DNA of 64,000 nt, from assembly GCF_001700315.1 (NCBI RefSeq), contig NZ_MASJ01000001.1:310001-374000 (forward strand), written 5' to 3'. Shown here piece after piece: positions 28,839-37,596 of the stretch; position 1 is the first letter of the stretch, and every line of letters starts with the position of its first letter. Both the position numbers and the translations under genes were made by a program. The notes below the pieces were generated by a model. That model was not told the origin of the DNA, did no database searches, and was given only the letters and a program-made list of their open reading frames with translations. This stretch comes from Caryophanon tenue. Its GTDB lineage: Bacteria; Bacillota; Bacilli; Bacillales_A; Planococcaceae.

Positions 28839-29977
28839 TATCGTTGAATTTGATTACGCCCCGCTTGTTTTGATCCGTACAATGCGTCATCAGCCTCTTT
28901 AATTAAGGATTCCAATGTTGCCTGATTTTCAATCGTGCCGAGCGTATAGCCTAGACTAATGGATACTTCAGAATGGCATACTGATTTTTCATGTGGAATA
29001 TGCAACTGCGCGACGGTATTGAATATGCATGTAGCAATTTCTTGAGCAGTGTGTTCATCAACTTGGAGTGCAACGACAACGAACTCTTCACCGCCAAAAC
29101 GCGCGCTAAAATAGCCTTTTTCCTGCATACATGTATCAATGGCCTGTGCTACTTGTTTTAGCACTTGGTCACCGGCTAAATGTCCATAAAAATCGTTGTA
29201 TGTTTTAAACGAATCAATATCTAGCACATAGATAGCTGCGCTTTGAGGCGTTGTCGTATGTGTTTGAATATATTCATATAAACCACGCCGATTTGGAATA
29301 CGTGTTAGTTCATCACGCAGCACGAGCTGATGGAGGTGGCGATTTAATGTAGCCATTTCTTGATTGGCTTCTTGTAAAAGTACCTTTTGTGAAAACGTAC
29401 GTACACGGTTATTGTATAACACTCGTGAGCCAAGTGTCGCGAAAATAAAAAATATCGTAATATTAATAAAGTGACCTGTTAAAATTTTCGTGTTTTCTTG
29501 CCAAATAAACATGCCGACAATGAGTAAAATTGTAGGGAAGAAATGCAACAAAATAAACGAGCGTCGGCTTACGATAAATAACACGGTTGCAACAAGAAAA
29601 TTGGTTAAGTACGCCGTCACATGCCCATAGGAGGATTGGTCAATTAATGTGACAACGACACCCCAAAATAATGTGAAGCTATAAAAAGCCATTAAGTAAT
29701 AATGCTGTAAGCGCGCCCGCTGATGAATATGTGCGATGCGCTCACTTGTGTGTAAAAACACTAGTGTTAAAATGGCGACCGCTAAAAAGGATAAATATAA
29801 AATTACATAATAGTGTAAGGACACACCATATGTATAAAAATTGCGTAAAAGCATTAAAATTTCAAGAACAATGACAAAACGAACATATAGTTTCGCACGA
29901 TATACATTTTCAGTTGTCATTTGTTGTAATAGATGATTTTGTTGTCCGGTAGCAACAGAAGGAGCTTGTTTAAACAT
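28826..29977 (-). CDS. Membrane GGDEF protein, probable diguanylate cyclase
   Basis: 383 residues. Five to six membrane helices (about residues 30-190) act as an unidentified input domain, followed by a GGDEF domain starting LTRIPNRRGLYEYI with DIDSFKTYNDFYGHLAGDQV and the active-site GGEEF in ARFGGEEFVVVA (about 296-300). The catalytic loop is intact, so c-di-GMP synthesis is likely. I see no RxxD inhibitory site five residues upstream. It is a single gene, AAGGCGG before ATG. No EAL or PilZ partner is in the window. Confidence 0.88.
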   Translation of the reverse strand: MFKQAPSVATGQQNHLLQQMTTENVYRAKLYVRFVIVLEILMLLRNFYTYGVSLHYYVILYLSFLAVAILTLVFLHTSERIAHIHQRARLQHYYLMAFYSFTLFWGVVVTLIDQSSYGHVTAYLTNFLVATVLFIVSRRSFILLHFFPTILLIVGMFIWQENTKILTGHFINITIFFIFATLGSRVLYNNRVRTFSQKVLLQEANQEMATLNRHLHQLVLRDELTRIPNRRGLYEYIQTHTTTPQSAAIYVLDIDSFKTYNDFYGHLAGDQVLKQVAQAIDTCMQEKGYFSARFGGEEFVVVALQVDEHTAQEIATCIFNTVAQLHIPHEKSVCHSEVSISLGYTLGTIENQATLESLIKEADDALYGSKQAGRNQIQRYKKE

Positions 29978-30060
29978 CTATGTATACCGCCTTTTTTATA
30001 ATTTACAAACATCTATTACTATAGCTCACATGGCGGGCGGAAACAAATAATAATCGAAGG

Positions 30061-30392
30061 ATGTACGGTTTTTTGACAAAAAATTATGAGGACATCCAGA
30101 TACGCGTGATCGATGCGTATGGCCGTTCTGTGGTGTGCACGAAAAGCAGAAAAATACGGCTGGGACAGAAACCTATTTCTGATGATAAAATGTGCTGGTG
30201 CGTTCCGACGAAAACGGCGACTTCAGCAGGACAAGTCATGTTTTTTTGCAACGAGGTATCGCAGGAGCATGGGCTTTTAAGCGGAACATCGTCTTTGCCT
30301 CAAGCCATGCCTGCGAAACGCGTCAACTATGTGAAATGGCACCAAAGGCAGAAAAATATCCTTCAGCAGTTATCGTTGCTGAAGGATATTTA
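30061..30392 (+). repeat. Hairpin-tail repeat, full copy at the ispH 3' end
   Basis: Ends with AAGCCATGCCTGCGAAACGC (30303-30322), GGCACCAAAGGCA, and the hairpin ATCCTTCAGCA...GCTGAAGGAT at 30358-30387, 37 bp from the ispH stop. The 5' half (about 30180-30240) weakly aligns with the 63.1 kb copy (GATGATAAAA...GACTTC). GGCTGGGACAGAAA (30158-30171) recalls staphylococcal intergenic motifs. Confidence 0.75.
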
Positions 30393-30424
30393 GTGTATAC
30401 TCAATCGTTTTGAAAATAGCTGTT

Positions 30425-31396
30425 TTAGTACGGCATAATTTTTTCAACTGGTTTTGGTGCTTTAATTTTCGGTAAAATTTTATCGAGTGTTACAGAACGA
30501 ACGATTTCATGTGTACTTGGGTCATTTTTATCGAACTTTTCGATAAATGCCATTACTTCTTTTACGATAGGTGTCGGTGTAGAAGCACCCGCTGTTACAG
30601 CAACCGTTTCAATATTCATTAACCACTCTACATTCAGCTCAGAAAGGTCTGAAATGCGGTACGAAGGTGTACCGGCGATTTCAACTGATACTTGTGTTAG
30701 GCGGTTTGAGTTGTTTGATTTTGGGTCACCAACAACGATTAATAATTCAGCAGCACCTGCTTGCTCAGCAACAGCTTCTTGACGTACTTGTGTCGCTAAA
30801 CAAATTTCTTTATGCACTTCTACATGTGGGAAACGTTCTTCAATGCTTTCCATTAAGAATGCAACATCCCACTGTGACATCGTTGTTTGGTTCGTTACTA
30901 AAATACGTTGGTCGCTTGAGAAGTTTAACGCATCCATATCTTTCATTGACTGTACTAAGTGTACTTTATCAGGTGCTACACCAATCGCGCCCTCAGGTTC
31001 TGGATGACCCTTTTTCCCGATGTAAATGATTTCGTAGCCTTCTGCCGTTTTTTCACGAATTAAATCATGTGTAACTGTTACGTCTGGACACGTAGCATCA
31101 ATCGCAACTAAGCCTTTACGACGCGCGATTTCGCGAATTTCCGGTGATACGCCGTGTGCCGTATAAATAACGGTACCTGTTTCTACTTTTTCAATAATAT
31201 CTTTACGGTTTTCGCCGTCTAATGTAATAATGCCATCTTGTTCGAATGCATCCGTTACGTGTTTATTATGCACAATCATTCCTAAAATATAAATTGGACG
31301 TGGTAATGATTTATCTAATGCAGCGTTACGTGCAATGACCATTGCATCGACAACACCATAGCAATATCCTCGCGGTGTAATTTTTATAACTTTCAT
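30425..31396 (-). CDS. ispH: 4-hydroxy-3-methylbut-2-enyl diphosphate reductase
   Basis: Last step of the MEP isoprenoid pathway, an iron-sulfur enzyme giving IPP and DMAPP. 323 residues; the three cluster cysteines are in [11 protein letters not shown] (about residue 12), [12 protein letters not shown] (about 105) and [13 protein letters not shown] (about 200). Followed by the hairpin-tail repeat, which provides its terminator. ispG, the preceding pathway step, is also in the window at 47.7-48.8 kb. The downstream-divergent cshB shares its promoter region. Confidence 0.95.
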   Translation of the reverse strand: MKVIKITPRGYCYGVVDAMVIARNAALDKSLPRPIYILGMIVHNKHVTDAFEQDGIITLDGENRKDIIEKVETGTVIYTAHGVSPEIREIARRKGLVAIDATCPDVTVTHDLIREKTAEGYEIIYIGKKGHPEPEGAIGVAPDKVHLVQSMKDMDALNFSSDQRILVTNQTTMSQWDVAFLMESIEERFPHVEVHKEICLATQVRQEAVAEQAGAAELLIVVGDPKSNNSNRLTQVSVEIAGTPSYRISDLSELNVEWLMNIETVAVTAGASTPTPIVKEVMAFIEKFDKNDPSTHEIVRSVTLDKILPKIKAPKPVEKIMPY

Positions 31397-31732
31397 AGTT
31401 TGGAGACCCCTTTCAAAACTTACAGTACCTTCATTATAACGGACGTAGCAAACGAATACAAAGTTTCTGAATCTTTCTCCTGTGTTCTTTTTACCAATTG
31501 AAAAAGTTGTTTACAAAGCTACCGAAAGAGGGCATTAACAAATGGATTGGGTAACTGCCGATGTTTTTTGTCTATTGTGCGTCAACAACGTTTGTTTTTG
31601 AGGAAAAATTTCTAGAAGTATGACAACTTCATTGACTTATGACACTTGAACAGGATAAGATTGTGTGATGTTCGTCTTATTGTAAGGAAACGTCATACAA
31701 TAAGAATTTGTCAGGAGGTACGGAAAAAAGTT
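31397..31732. promoter_or_regulatory. Divergent promoter region of ispH and cshB
   Basis: ispH: minus-strand TTGTAT (31456-31461), 17 bp, TATAAT (31433-31438). cshB: TTGACT (31632-31637), 18 bp, TAAGAT (31656-31661). The cshB leader has a 10-bp hairpin TCTTATTGTA/TACAATAAGA (31675-31705) just before AGGAGG, without a T-run. No gene is seen in this stretch. Confidence 0.65.
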
Positions 31733-33058
31733 ATGAGTAAATATACAGATTATCAATTTAAGCCGTTTTTACAAGAGGCTATTGCAGAGTTAGGATTTAC
31801 AGAACCAACACCGATTCAAAAGGAAATAATTCCGTTAGTATTAAAAGGAAAAAGTGCAATCGGTCAAGCGCATACAGGTACAGGGAAAACACATAGTTTC
31901 TTATTACCAATCGTGCAACGTATTGTAGAGGAAAAACAAGAAGTACAAGCCGTGATTACATCACCAACACGTGAGCTTGCACAACAAATTTTCGATGCAT
32001 TACAACAATTAATCGCACATTCAGATATTTCAGCGAAACTATTTATTGGTGGTACAGATAAACAGCGTTCAATCGATAAATTAAAAACACAACCACAAAT
32101 CGTCGTAGGTACACCAGGTCGTATTAAAGACTTAGTAAAAGAAGGTGCGTTATCTGTTCATACAGCACCGATTTTAGTAGTCGATGAAGCGGATTTAGCA
32201 TTCGACATGGGCTTCATTGAAGATATCGACGGTTTCGCAAGCCACATGCCAGAAAAGTTAGAAATGTTCGTGTTCTCAGCAACGATCCCTGAGAAATTAC
32301 AACCATTCTTAAAAAAATATATGGATTCACCAGCACACATCCATATGAACGATAAACGTCCAGTAGCTGAAAATATCGACTTCTACTTATTACCAGTACG
32401 TTCAAAATCAAAAAATAAACGTCTAATGGAAGTGATTGAGTCGATCAATCCATACTTAGCGGTTATTTTCTGTAACACACGTAAAAATGCAGAAGCGGTT
32501 GCAGGCTTTTTAGCAGAGCAAGGCATTCGCGTTGGACAAATTCACGGGGACTTAGCACCACGTGAACGTACACGTATGATGAAACAAGTACGTGATTTAG
32601 AATACCAATACATCGTGGCAACAGATTTAGCTGCACGTGGTATTGATATTCAAGGGATTTCACACGTTATTAACTACGAAATTCCATCTGATTTAGAATT
32701 TTTCATTCACCGTGTAGGTCGTACAGCGCGTGCTGGTAACAAAGGTGTTGCCATTACATTATTCGAGCCATCTGATGAAGATGCATTAGTACGTGTTGAA
32801 AAAATGGGTATTCCATTTGAACAAAAAGACTTAAAGAACGGTGAATGGATTGACTTAAAAGACCGTCATGCCCGTGCAAACCGTAAAGGCGAGCGTAAAG
32901 AAGACGAAATCGATGCAAAAGCAAAATCAATGGTCCGCAAGCCGAAAAAAGTAAAACCAGGCTACAAACGTAATATGCGTTGGGAAATGGATAAAATTAA
33001 AAAGCGTGAGCGTCGTATTAAAAACCGTAGTACAGCAAAAACAAACAAGAAAAAGTAA
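31733..33058 (+). CDS. cshB: DEAD-box RNA helicase CshB
   Basis: ATP-dependent RNA helicase, 441 residues. Motifs in order: Q motif EPTPIQKEIIP, I AHTGTGKTHS, Ia PTRELAQQ, Ib TPGRI, II DEAD, III SAT, V ATDLAARGIDI, VI HRVGRTARAG. The C-terminal tail (about 380-441) is very basic, for RNA binding. Placement between ispH and nfo matches B. subtilis cshB (yqfR), linked to cold adaptation and ribosome assembly. ATG 31733 is the only sensible start, though AGGAGG is a long 14 bp upstream. Confidence 0.93.
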   Translation: MSKYTDYQFKPFLQEAIAELGFTEPTPIQKEIIPLVLKGKSAIGQAHTGTGKTHSFLLPIVQRIVEEKQEVQAVITSPTRELAQQIFDALQQLIAHSDISAKLFIGGTDKQRSIDKLKTQPQIVVGTPGRIKDLVKEGALSVHTAPILVVDEADLAFDMGFIEDIDGFASHMPEKLEMFVFSATIPEKLQPFLKKYMDSPAHIHMNDKRPVAENIDFYLLPVRSKSKNKRLMEVIESINPYLAVIFCNTRKNAEAVAGFLAEQGIRVGQIHGDLAPRERTRMMKQVRDLEYQYIVATDLAARGIDIQGISHVINYEIPSDLEFFIHRVGRTARAGNKGVAITLFEPSDEDALVRVEKMGIPFEQKDLKNGEWIDLKDRHARANRKGERKEDEIDAKAKSMVRKPKKVKPGYKRNMRWEMDKIKKRERRIKNRSTAKTNKKK

Positions 33059-33071
33059 GGGGTAAGACAGA

Positions 33072-33956
33072 ATGTTAATTGGTTCACACGTTTCAATGAG
33101 CGGTAAGGGCATGTTGTTATCGGCTAGCCAAGAAGCAGCCTCTTACGGCGCAAATACATTTATGATTTATACAGGTGCACCGCAAAATACGCGTCGCAAA
33201 CCGATTAGTGATTTAAATATTCCAGCAGGGCTTGTGCATATGCAGGAAAACGGGATGTCAAACGTCGTTGTGCACGCACCATATATTATTAATTTAGCAA
33301 ACACAACAAAACCAGAAGTATTCGAGTTAGGTGTCAGCTTCTTACAACAAGAAATTGAGCGCACAGCAGCACTAGATGTAACACAAATTGTGTTACACCC
33401 AGGTGCTCACGTTGGCGCAGGTGTAGATACCGGCATTGACCGGATTATTGAAGGGTTAAATGAAGTGTTAACGCAGGAGTTCCCAGTACAAATTGCACTG
33501 GAAACAATGGCGGGTAAAGGCACTGAAATTGGTCGTAACTTTGAAGAACTAGCGCGTATTTTTGATGGTGTGACACATAATCACCGTTTATCGGTATGTT
33601 TTGATACATGTCACGTGCATGATGCGGGGTATGATATCGTGAACGACTTTGATGGTGTATTAGAGGAGTTTGACCGTTTAATCGGCTTAGACCGTTTAAA
33701 AGTGCTACACATTAATGATTCAAAAAATGTGCGTGGTGCGGGGAAAGACCGTCACGAAAATATTGGCTTTGGTGAAATTGGCTTTGATGCATTATGCCAT
33801 ATTGTGCATCATGAAAAGTTGATGCACGTGCCGAAAATTTTAGAAACGCCATTTGTTGGTCCAGATGCGAAAAATAAAAAAGCACCGTATGCATATGAAA
33901 TTGAGATGCTACGTACAAAAACATTTAAACCTGAGCTGATTGACGCAATGCGTTAA
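33072..33956 (+). CDS. nfo: Endonuclease IV (AP endonuclease)
   Basis: Cuts abasic sites 5' to the lesion in base excision repair. 294 residues; trinuclear zinc TIM barrel with [82 protein letters not shown] (split here by family motif 3) and ILETPF. GGGG precedes the ATG, 13 bp after cshB, so the two are co-transcribed. Confidence 0.95.
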   Translation: MLIGSHVSMSGKGMLLSASQEAASYGANTFMIYTGAPQNTRRKPISDLNIPAGLVHMQENGMSNVVVHAPYIINLANTTKPEVFELGVSFLQQEIERTAALDVTQIVLHPGAHVGAGVDTGIDRIIEGLNEVLTQEFPVQIALETMAGKGTEIGRNFEELARIFDGVTHNHRLSVCFDTCHVHDAGYDIVNDFDGVLEEFDRLIGLDRLKVLHINDSKNVRGAGKDRHENIGFGEIGFDALCHIVHHEKLMHVPKILETPFVGPDAKNKKAPYAYEIEMLRTKTFKPELIDAMR

Positions 33957-34029
33957 ACGAAATTCGCAAGGGAACTGAAGTGAATATTGGACGAAGCTCC
34001 TTTTTAAGATGAACGTGTACGATGAATAC

Positions 34030-34072
34030 AGAAAAATATCCTTCAGCCGTTGCTGAAGGGTATTTCTTTTTG
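34030..34072 (+). terminator. Terminator after nfo, bare hairpin of the repeat family
   Basis: ATCCTTCAGC cgtt GCTGAAGGGT with T-rich tail at 34038-34070, 81 bp after nfo. It has the stem of the hairpin-tail repeats but a shorter loop and no recognisable tail. Confidence 0.8.
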
Positions 34073-34152
34073 TCTCACGTTCATTTCATGCTGTTTTAAG
34101 TTTGTTGATATTTACATAAGCTGTCTGATTATTATGAGAAAAAGCATCTATC

Positions 34153-34181
34153 TTTACAAATCGTAACAGTTTCGGTATAGT
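34153..34181 (+). promoter_or_regulatory. Promoter of znuC-znuB-zur
   Basis: TTTACA (34153-34158), a 17-bp spacer, TATAGT (34176-34181). Start of transcription is expected near 34188, which argues against translation starting at TTG 34188. Confidence 0.75.
34158..34178. promoter_or_regulatory. Zur box 1
   Basis: AAATCGTAACAGTTTCGGTA plus T against the B. subtilis consensus AAATCGTAATNATTACGATT(T): left half-site exact, right half degenerate. It covers the spacer and -10. Confidence 0.65.
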
Positions 34182-34192
34182 AAGAAGTTGTT

Positions 34193-34213
34193 AAATCGTA
34201 ATGATTTTGAATT
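34193..34213. promoter_or_regulatory. Zur box 2
   Basis: AAATCGTAATGATTTTGAAT plus T matches the 21-base Zur consensus at all but three positions. It sits just downstream of the predicted transcription start. Confidence 0.75.
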
Positions 34214-34232
34214 AGAAAGAAGAGATGAAGAC

Positions 34233-34979
34233 GTGTCAGACGTACAAATTGATATTCGTAACGTATCATTTCAATATGAATATACGAATGTATTAAATGA
34301 TATTTCACTGCAAGTATGCCAAGGTGATTTTTTAGCATTACTTGGTCCAAATGGTTCAGGGAAATCAACATTATTAAAATTAATTTTAGGGTTATTAAAA
34401 CCAATGGGCGGGTCTGTCGAGTTATTTGGTGAGAATGCCGATAAATTTAAACAACGTGAATGGATTGGCTATGTATCGCAAAAGTCGAATGCGTTTAACT
34501 CAGGCTTCCCAGCAACGGTGCGTGAAGTAGTGCGCAGCGGTCTAGCGAAAAAGACTGGATTGTTTAAGCGTTTGCCACGCGATGCAAATCAACGCGCTGA
34601 AGAAGCATTGAAGCTTGTTGGCATGGAGCGCTTTATTGACCGTAATATCGGCGCTTTATCGGGTGGACAGCAGCAACGTGTTTTTATTGCACGTGCGCTG
34701 ATTAGCGAGCCGAAGCTACTCATTTTAGATGAGCCGACAGTTGGGATTGACCATGAAAATGTACAAGCCTTTTATGATTTATTAGTGAAGCTAAACGAGG
34801 AGCAAGGCATTACGATGGTGCTTGTGACACACGATGTCAATACAGTGTCAAATCGTATATCACATGTCGCGTGTTTAAACCAAACGATTCACTTCCACGG
34901 ATATCGCCGTGAATTTGATACGTTACCAGAAGAAAAATTAAGTGCATGGTACGGACATGCAGTGCGAAAAGTGCATTAG
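34233..34979 (+). CDS. znuC: Zinc ABC transporter, ATP-binding subunit
   Basis: ATPase of the ZnuABC/AdcABC zinc importer. 248 residues; Walker A GPNGSGKST (about 39-47), Q-loop YVSQKS, signature LSGGQQQR, Walker B LLILDEPT, H-loop VLVTHD. Start GTG 34233 (MSDVQIDIRNVSF) is preferred: the in-frame TTG 34188 coincides with the predicted transcription start and a Zur box. znuB follows after 9 bp and zur overlaps that, so transporter and zinc repressor form one autoregulated operon. No substrate-binding ZnuA gene is here. Confidence 0.92.
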   Translation: MSDVQIDIRNVSFQYEYTNVLNDISLQVCQGDFLALLGPNGSGKSTLLKLILGLLKPMGGSVELFGENADKFKQREWIGYVSQKSNAFNSGFPATVREVVRSGLAKKTGLFKRLPRDANQRAEEALKLVGMERFIDRNIGALSGGQQQRVFIARALISEPKLLILDEPTVGIDHENVQAFYDLLVKLNEEQGITMVLVTHDVNTVSNRISHVACLNQTIHFHGYRREFDTLPEEKLSAWYGHAVRKVH

Positions 34980-34988
34980 GAGGACGTT

Positions 34989-35849
34989 ATGATTTCAGCT
35001 ATTTTTAACTATGAGTTTTTACAAAATGCGTTCTTCTCCGGTTTAATTATCGGCGTTATTGCACCATTACTCGGCGTGTTTATCGTTGTGCGTCGTTTAT
35101 CGCTCATTGCAGATGCACTGTCGCACGTCACACTTGCAGGGATTGCTGGGAGTTTGTATTTAAGCCAAACTGTACCAGCGTTCGCACTGCTTAATCCGAT
35201 TTATTTAGGGATTGTGGCATCGGTATCGGGGTCGATTTTAATCGAGCGCTTACGCAGTTTATATAAGCACTATGAAGAGTTAGCTATACCGATTATTATG
35301 TCGGGTGGTATTGGGATTAGTGCCATTCTTATTTCGATGGCACAAGGCTTTAACCAAGATTTAATGAGTTATTTATTTGGCTCGGTATCAGCGGTATCAC
35401 GTCAAGATTTATATGTTGTCATTGGCATTGCACTTGTTGTGATTGTCTTTTTATTCTTTATGTTTAAAGAATTATTTTTATTATCGTTTGATGAAGAGTT
35501 TGCCAAAGCAAGTGGCTTACCAGCGAAATGGGTGCACTTAACGTTTATGGTCGTTGTCGCACTTGTTATTGCCGCATCAATGCGAATTGTCGGTATTTTA
35601 TTAGTGTCGTCATTAATGACATTGCCAGTTGCCGCAGCGATGCGTGTTGCAAAAGGCTTTAAGCAAGCGATTATTTATTCGATTGTATTTGGTGAATTAT
35701 CGGTCATTGTCGGTTTAGTGGCAGCCTTTTATTTAGATTTAGCACCAGGTGGCACAATTGTTGTGACATCGATCATTATTTTATTACTTGTCATTATTGG
35801 AAAACGCATGATGCTTGCATTTGCCGCGAAGGGAGATTCAACTGTATGA
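34989..35849 (+). CDS. znuB: Zinc ABC transporter, permease subunit
   Basis: ABC-3 family membrane subunit, 286 residues, eight to nine helices. Typical segments: [39 protein letters not shown], the [15 protein letters not shown] loop and [26 protein letters not shown] precedes ATG 34989. The last bases overlap the zur start (ATGA), so they are coupled. Confidence 0.93.
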   Translation: MISAIFNYEFLQNAFFSGLIIGVIAPLLGVFIVVRRLSLIADALSHVTLAGIAGSLYLSQTVPAFALLNPIYLGIVASVSGSILIERLRSLYKHYEELAIPIIMSGGIGISAILISMAQGFNQDLMSYLFGSVSAVSRQDLYVVIGIALVVIVFLFFMFKELFLLSFDEEFAKASGLPAKWVHLTFMVVVALVIAASMRIVGILLVSSLMTLPVAAAMRVAKGFKQAIIYSIVFGELSVIVGLVAAFYLDLAPGGTIVVTSIIILLLVIIGKRMMLAFAAKGDSTV

Positions 35850-36262
35850 ACGTAGACCGTGCAAGGGAAATTTTAAAAGAGAATGGGTATAAAAAAACAG
35901 ATAAACGTGAAATGTTATTAAACATGTTTGCAGAAACACCAAAGTATTTAACGGCTCGCGATTTACTAAACGTATTAAAGCCAGATTATCCAGGTATGAG
36001 TTTTGACACTATTTACCGTAACTTGGCGACATTTGTTGAACTGGATATTTTAGAAGAAACCGAGCTGTCAGGCGAGCGTAATTTCCGCATGCAATGTGAA
36101 TCCGACCATCACCATCACCATTTTATTTGCATGGACTGTGGTCATATTACAGAGGTGCATTTATGTCCAATGGATGTAGTCGAAACGAAATTACCAGGAT
36201 ACGTGATTGAAAAACATAAATTTGAAATTTACGGCAAATGTCCAACTTGCAAAGCTTCTTAA
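35846..36262 (+). CDS. zur: Zinc uptake regulator Zur (Fur family)
   Basis: Zinc-responsive repressor, 138 residues. N-terminal winged helix with [14 protein letters not shown] and [16 protein letters not shown], then the metal-sensing half: [14 protein letters not shown] (about residues 88-101) and C-terminal CPTC, forming the structural Cys4 zinc site. Fused by overlap to znuB; Zur boxes precede the operon, implying negative autoregulation. Fur or PerR identity is less likely given the znuCB context and the B. subtilis zur (yqfV) position. Confidence 0.92.
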   Translation: MNVDRAREILKENGYKKTDKREMLLNMFAETPKYLTARDLLNVLKPDYPGMSFDTIYRNLATFVELDILEETELSGERNFRMQCESDHHHHHFICMDCGHITEVHLCPMDVVETKLPGYVIEKHKFEIYGKCPTCKAS

Positions 36263-36302
36263 ACGAGATGCATCCAAAAGGGTGCATCTCGTTTGTTTTT
36301 TG
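36261..36302 (+). terminator. Terminator of znuC-znuB-zur
   Basis: AAACGAGATGCATCC aaaa GGGTGCATCTCGTTT with G-U pairing, then GTTTTTT. Confidence 0.93.
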
Positions 36303-36306
36303 TGTC

Positions 36307-36335
36307 TTGACACTGTTTATATTCATCGTTATGAT
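36307..36335 (+). promoter_or_regulatory. Strong promoter upstream of the heme/iron ABC operon
   Basis: TTGACA (36307-36312), 17 bp, TATGAT (36330-36335). Start near 36342, about 358 bp before the first gene. Confidence 0.65.
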
Positions 36336-36352
36336 AAGTGGCAGGATATAAA

Positions 36353-36429
36353 TGATAGTAATTCTCAATGAGTGATTAGTGCGCTAATCTCTTTTCTTTT
36401 GTTATCAATTGAGAATGATAATCGTTTAG
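36353..36429. promoter_or_regulatory. Two Fur-like boxes
   Basis: Box 1 TGATAGTAATTCTCA (36353-36367) differs at two positions from TGATAATNATTATCA. Box 2 GAGAATGATAATCGTTTAG (36411-36429) matches 14-15 of 19 of the Fur consensus GATAATGATAATCATTATC. Between them a small inverted repeat GATTAG/CTAATC (36374-36389) is followed by a T-rich run. The location downstream of the promoter suits iron repression. Confidence 0.65.
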
Positions 36430-36699
36430 TGAAAATGACACCAATGTCGCAATATCGTAGCGGTACAAAGCTAGAAAAAATAGCAACACATCATAGACTG
36501 AACATACTGCTTGTACCAGCGCTAGCCATCGACAAAATAGTGATGTCCTATTTATTTTTTTTATGAAAATAAATGGCATACTTGAATTCGGCACATTTCC
36601 AAATTTATAGCTGTTTCGTTTCATGTTGGCATATCAATAAGAGTAGCGCGTAACGATTAAGACATGCGAAGTTACATTATTTAATGGAGGCGTTTATGT
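36430..36699. other. Long leader or sRNA-sized gap before the heme ABC operon
   Basis: No credible ORF with a ribosome site on either strand. It may be a 5' leader of the Fur-controlled transcript. No known riboswitch was recognised. Confidence 0.4.
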
Positions 36700-37593
36700 A
36701 TGAAGAAGTGGTACATATTTTGTGTACTCAGTGTAATGATATTCGCGTTAGCAGCCTGCTCAAGTGAAGTAGTTGTCGATGAACAAGACGTTCCTGCAGC
36801 ACAAACAGGAGAACAACGTGTTGTTGCGGCGACATCGGTCGTAGCGAATATTTTGGATTTATTAGAGATGGACAATGTCATTGCAGTGCCGGAAACGTCT
36901 GTGCCATTACCAGCGCGTTATGAAAGCTTACCGACGATTGGCAATGCAATGAACCCTGATATGGAAACACTTGCTGCGATGAAGCCGACAGATGTTATAT
37001 CGGTGACAACGCTTCAAAATGATTTAGAAGGACCATTCAAAGCGATTAACGCACCAGCGACATTTATGAACTTACAAAGCATTGAAGCGATGAAGCGTGA
37101 TATTTTAATGTTAGGCGATAAATATGACCGTTTAACACAAGCGAAAAAGGTCACAGATGCACTACAAGCAGAAATTGATGCGGCTGTGGCAACAGTACCA
37201 GCAGACGCTGTAAAACCAAAAATATTGATTTTACTTGGTGTGCCAGGTTCTTATTTAGTGGCAACAGACCAATCTTATATCGGGAACATTACTGAGCTTG
37301 CGGGTGGCGAAAATGTGATGGGGGATTTCAATCAAGAGTATTTAGCCTCGAATACAGAATATTTACATGAGGCAAACCCTGATATTATTTTACGTTTAGC
37401 ACACGGGATGCCTGATGAAGTCATTGCGATGTTTGATGAAGAATTCCAAACTAATGATATTTGGAAGCATTTTAATGCGGTAAAAAATGACCGTGTTTAT
37501 GATTTAGAAGAACCGCTCTTTGCCACAACCGCGAATTTAGATGTCGCAGAAGCGATTGCACATTTAGTGAATATTTTCTATGAAGAGGAATAA
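36700..37593 (+). CDS. Heme/iron ABC transporter substrate-binding lipoprotein, IsdE-like
   Basis: 297 residues. Lipoprotein signal with lipobox ALAACSS (Cys about residue 20), then a class III helical-backbone binding fold. LPTIGNAMNPDMETLAAMKP resembles staphylococcal IsdE; its Met (GNAMNPD) and the His in RLAHGMPDE correspond to the axial heme ligands Met and His of IsdE. GGAGG lies upstream of the ATG. The next two genes encode the permease and ATPase. No NEAT-domain or sortase genes are in the window, so heme versus siderophore specificity rests on this local similarity. Confidence 0.85.
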   Translation: MKKWYIFCVLSVMIFALAACSSEVVVDEQDVPAAQTGEQRVVAATSVVANILDLLEMDNVIAVPETSVPLPARYESLPTIGNAMNPDMETLAAMKPTDVISVTTLQNDLEGPFKAINAPATFMNLQSIEAMKRDILMLGDKYDRLTQAKKVTDALQAEIDAAVATVPADAVKPKILILLGVPGSYLVATDQSYIGNITELAGGENVMGDFNQEYLASNTEYLHEANPDIILRLAHGMPDEVIAMFDEEFQTNDIWKHFNAVKNDRVYDLEEPLFATTANLDVAEAIAHLVNIFYEEE

Positions 37594-37596
37594 AAG

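Noticed and set aside
30061-30393. Open frame of 110 codons, plus a second of 73 codons in another frame
   Set aside because: It lies inside the hairpin-tail repeat, runs through the terminator hairpin and lacks a ribosome site; the frame is not kept in other copies.
35846-36262. Calling the Fur-family gene fur or perR
   Set aside because: Operon with znuCB and Zur boxes upstream point to zinc.
36372-36624. Open frames of 64 and 82 codons on both strands upstream of the heme ABC operon
   Set aside because: They overlap the Fur-like boxes, have no ribosome sites and no protein-like composition.
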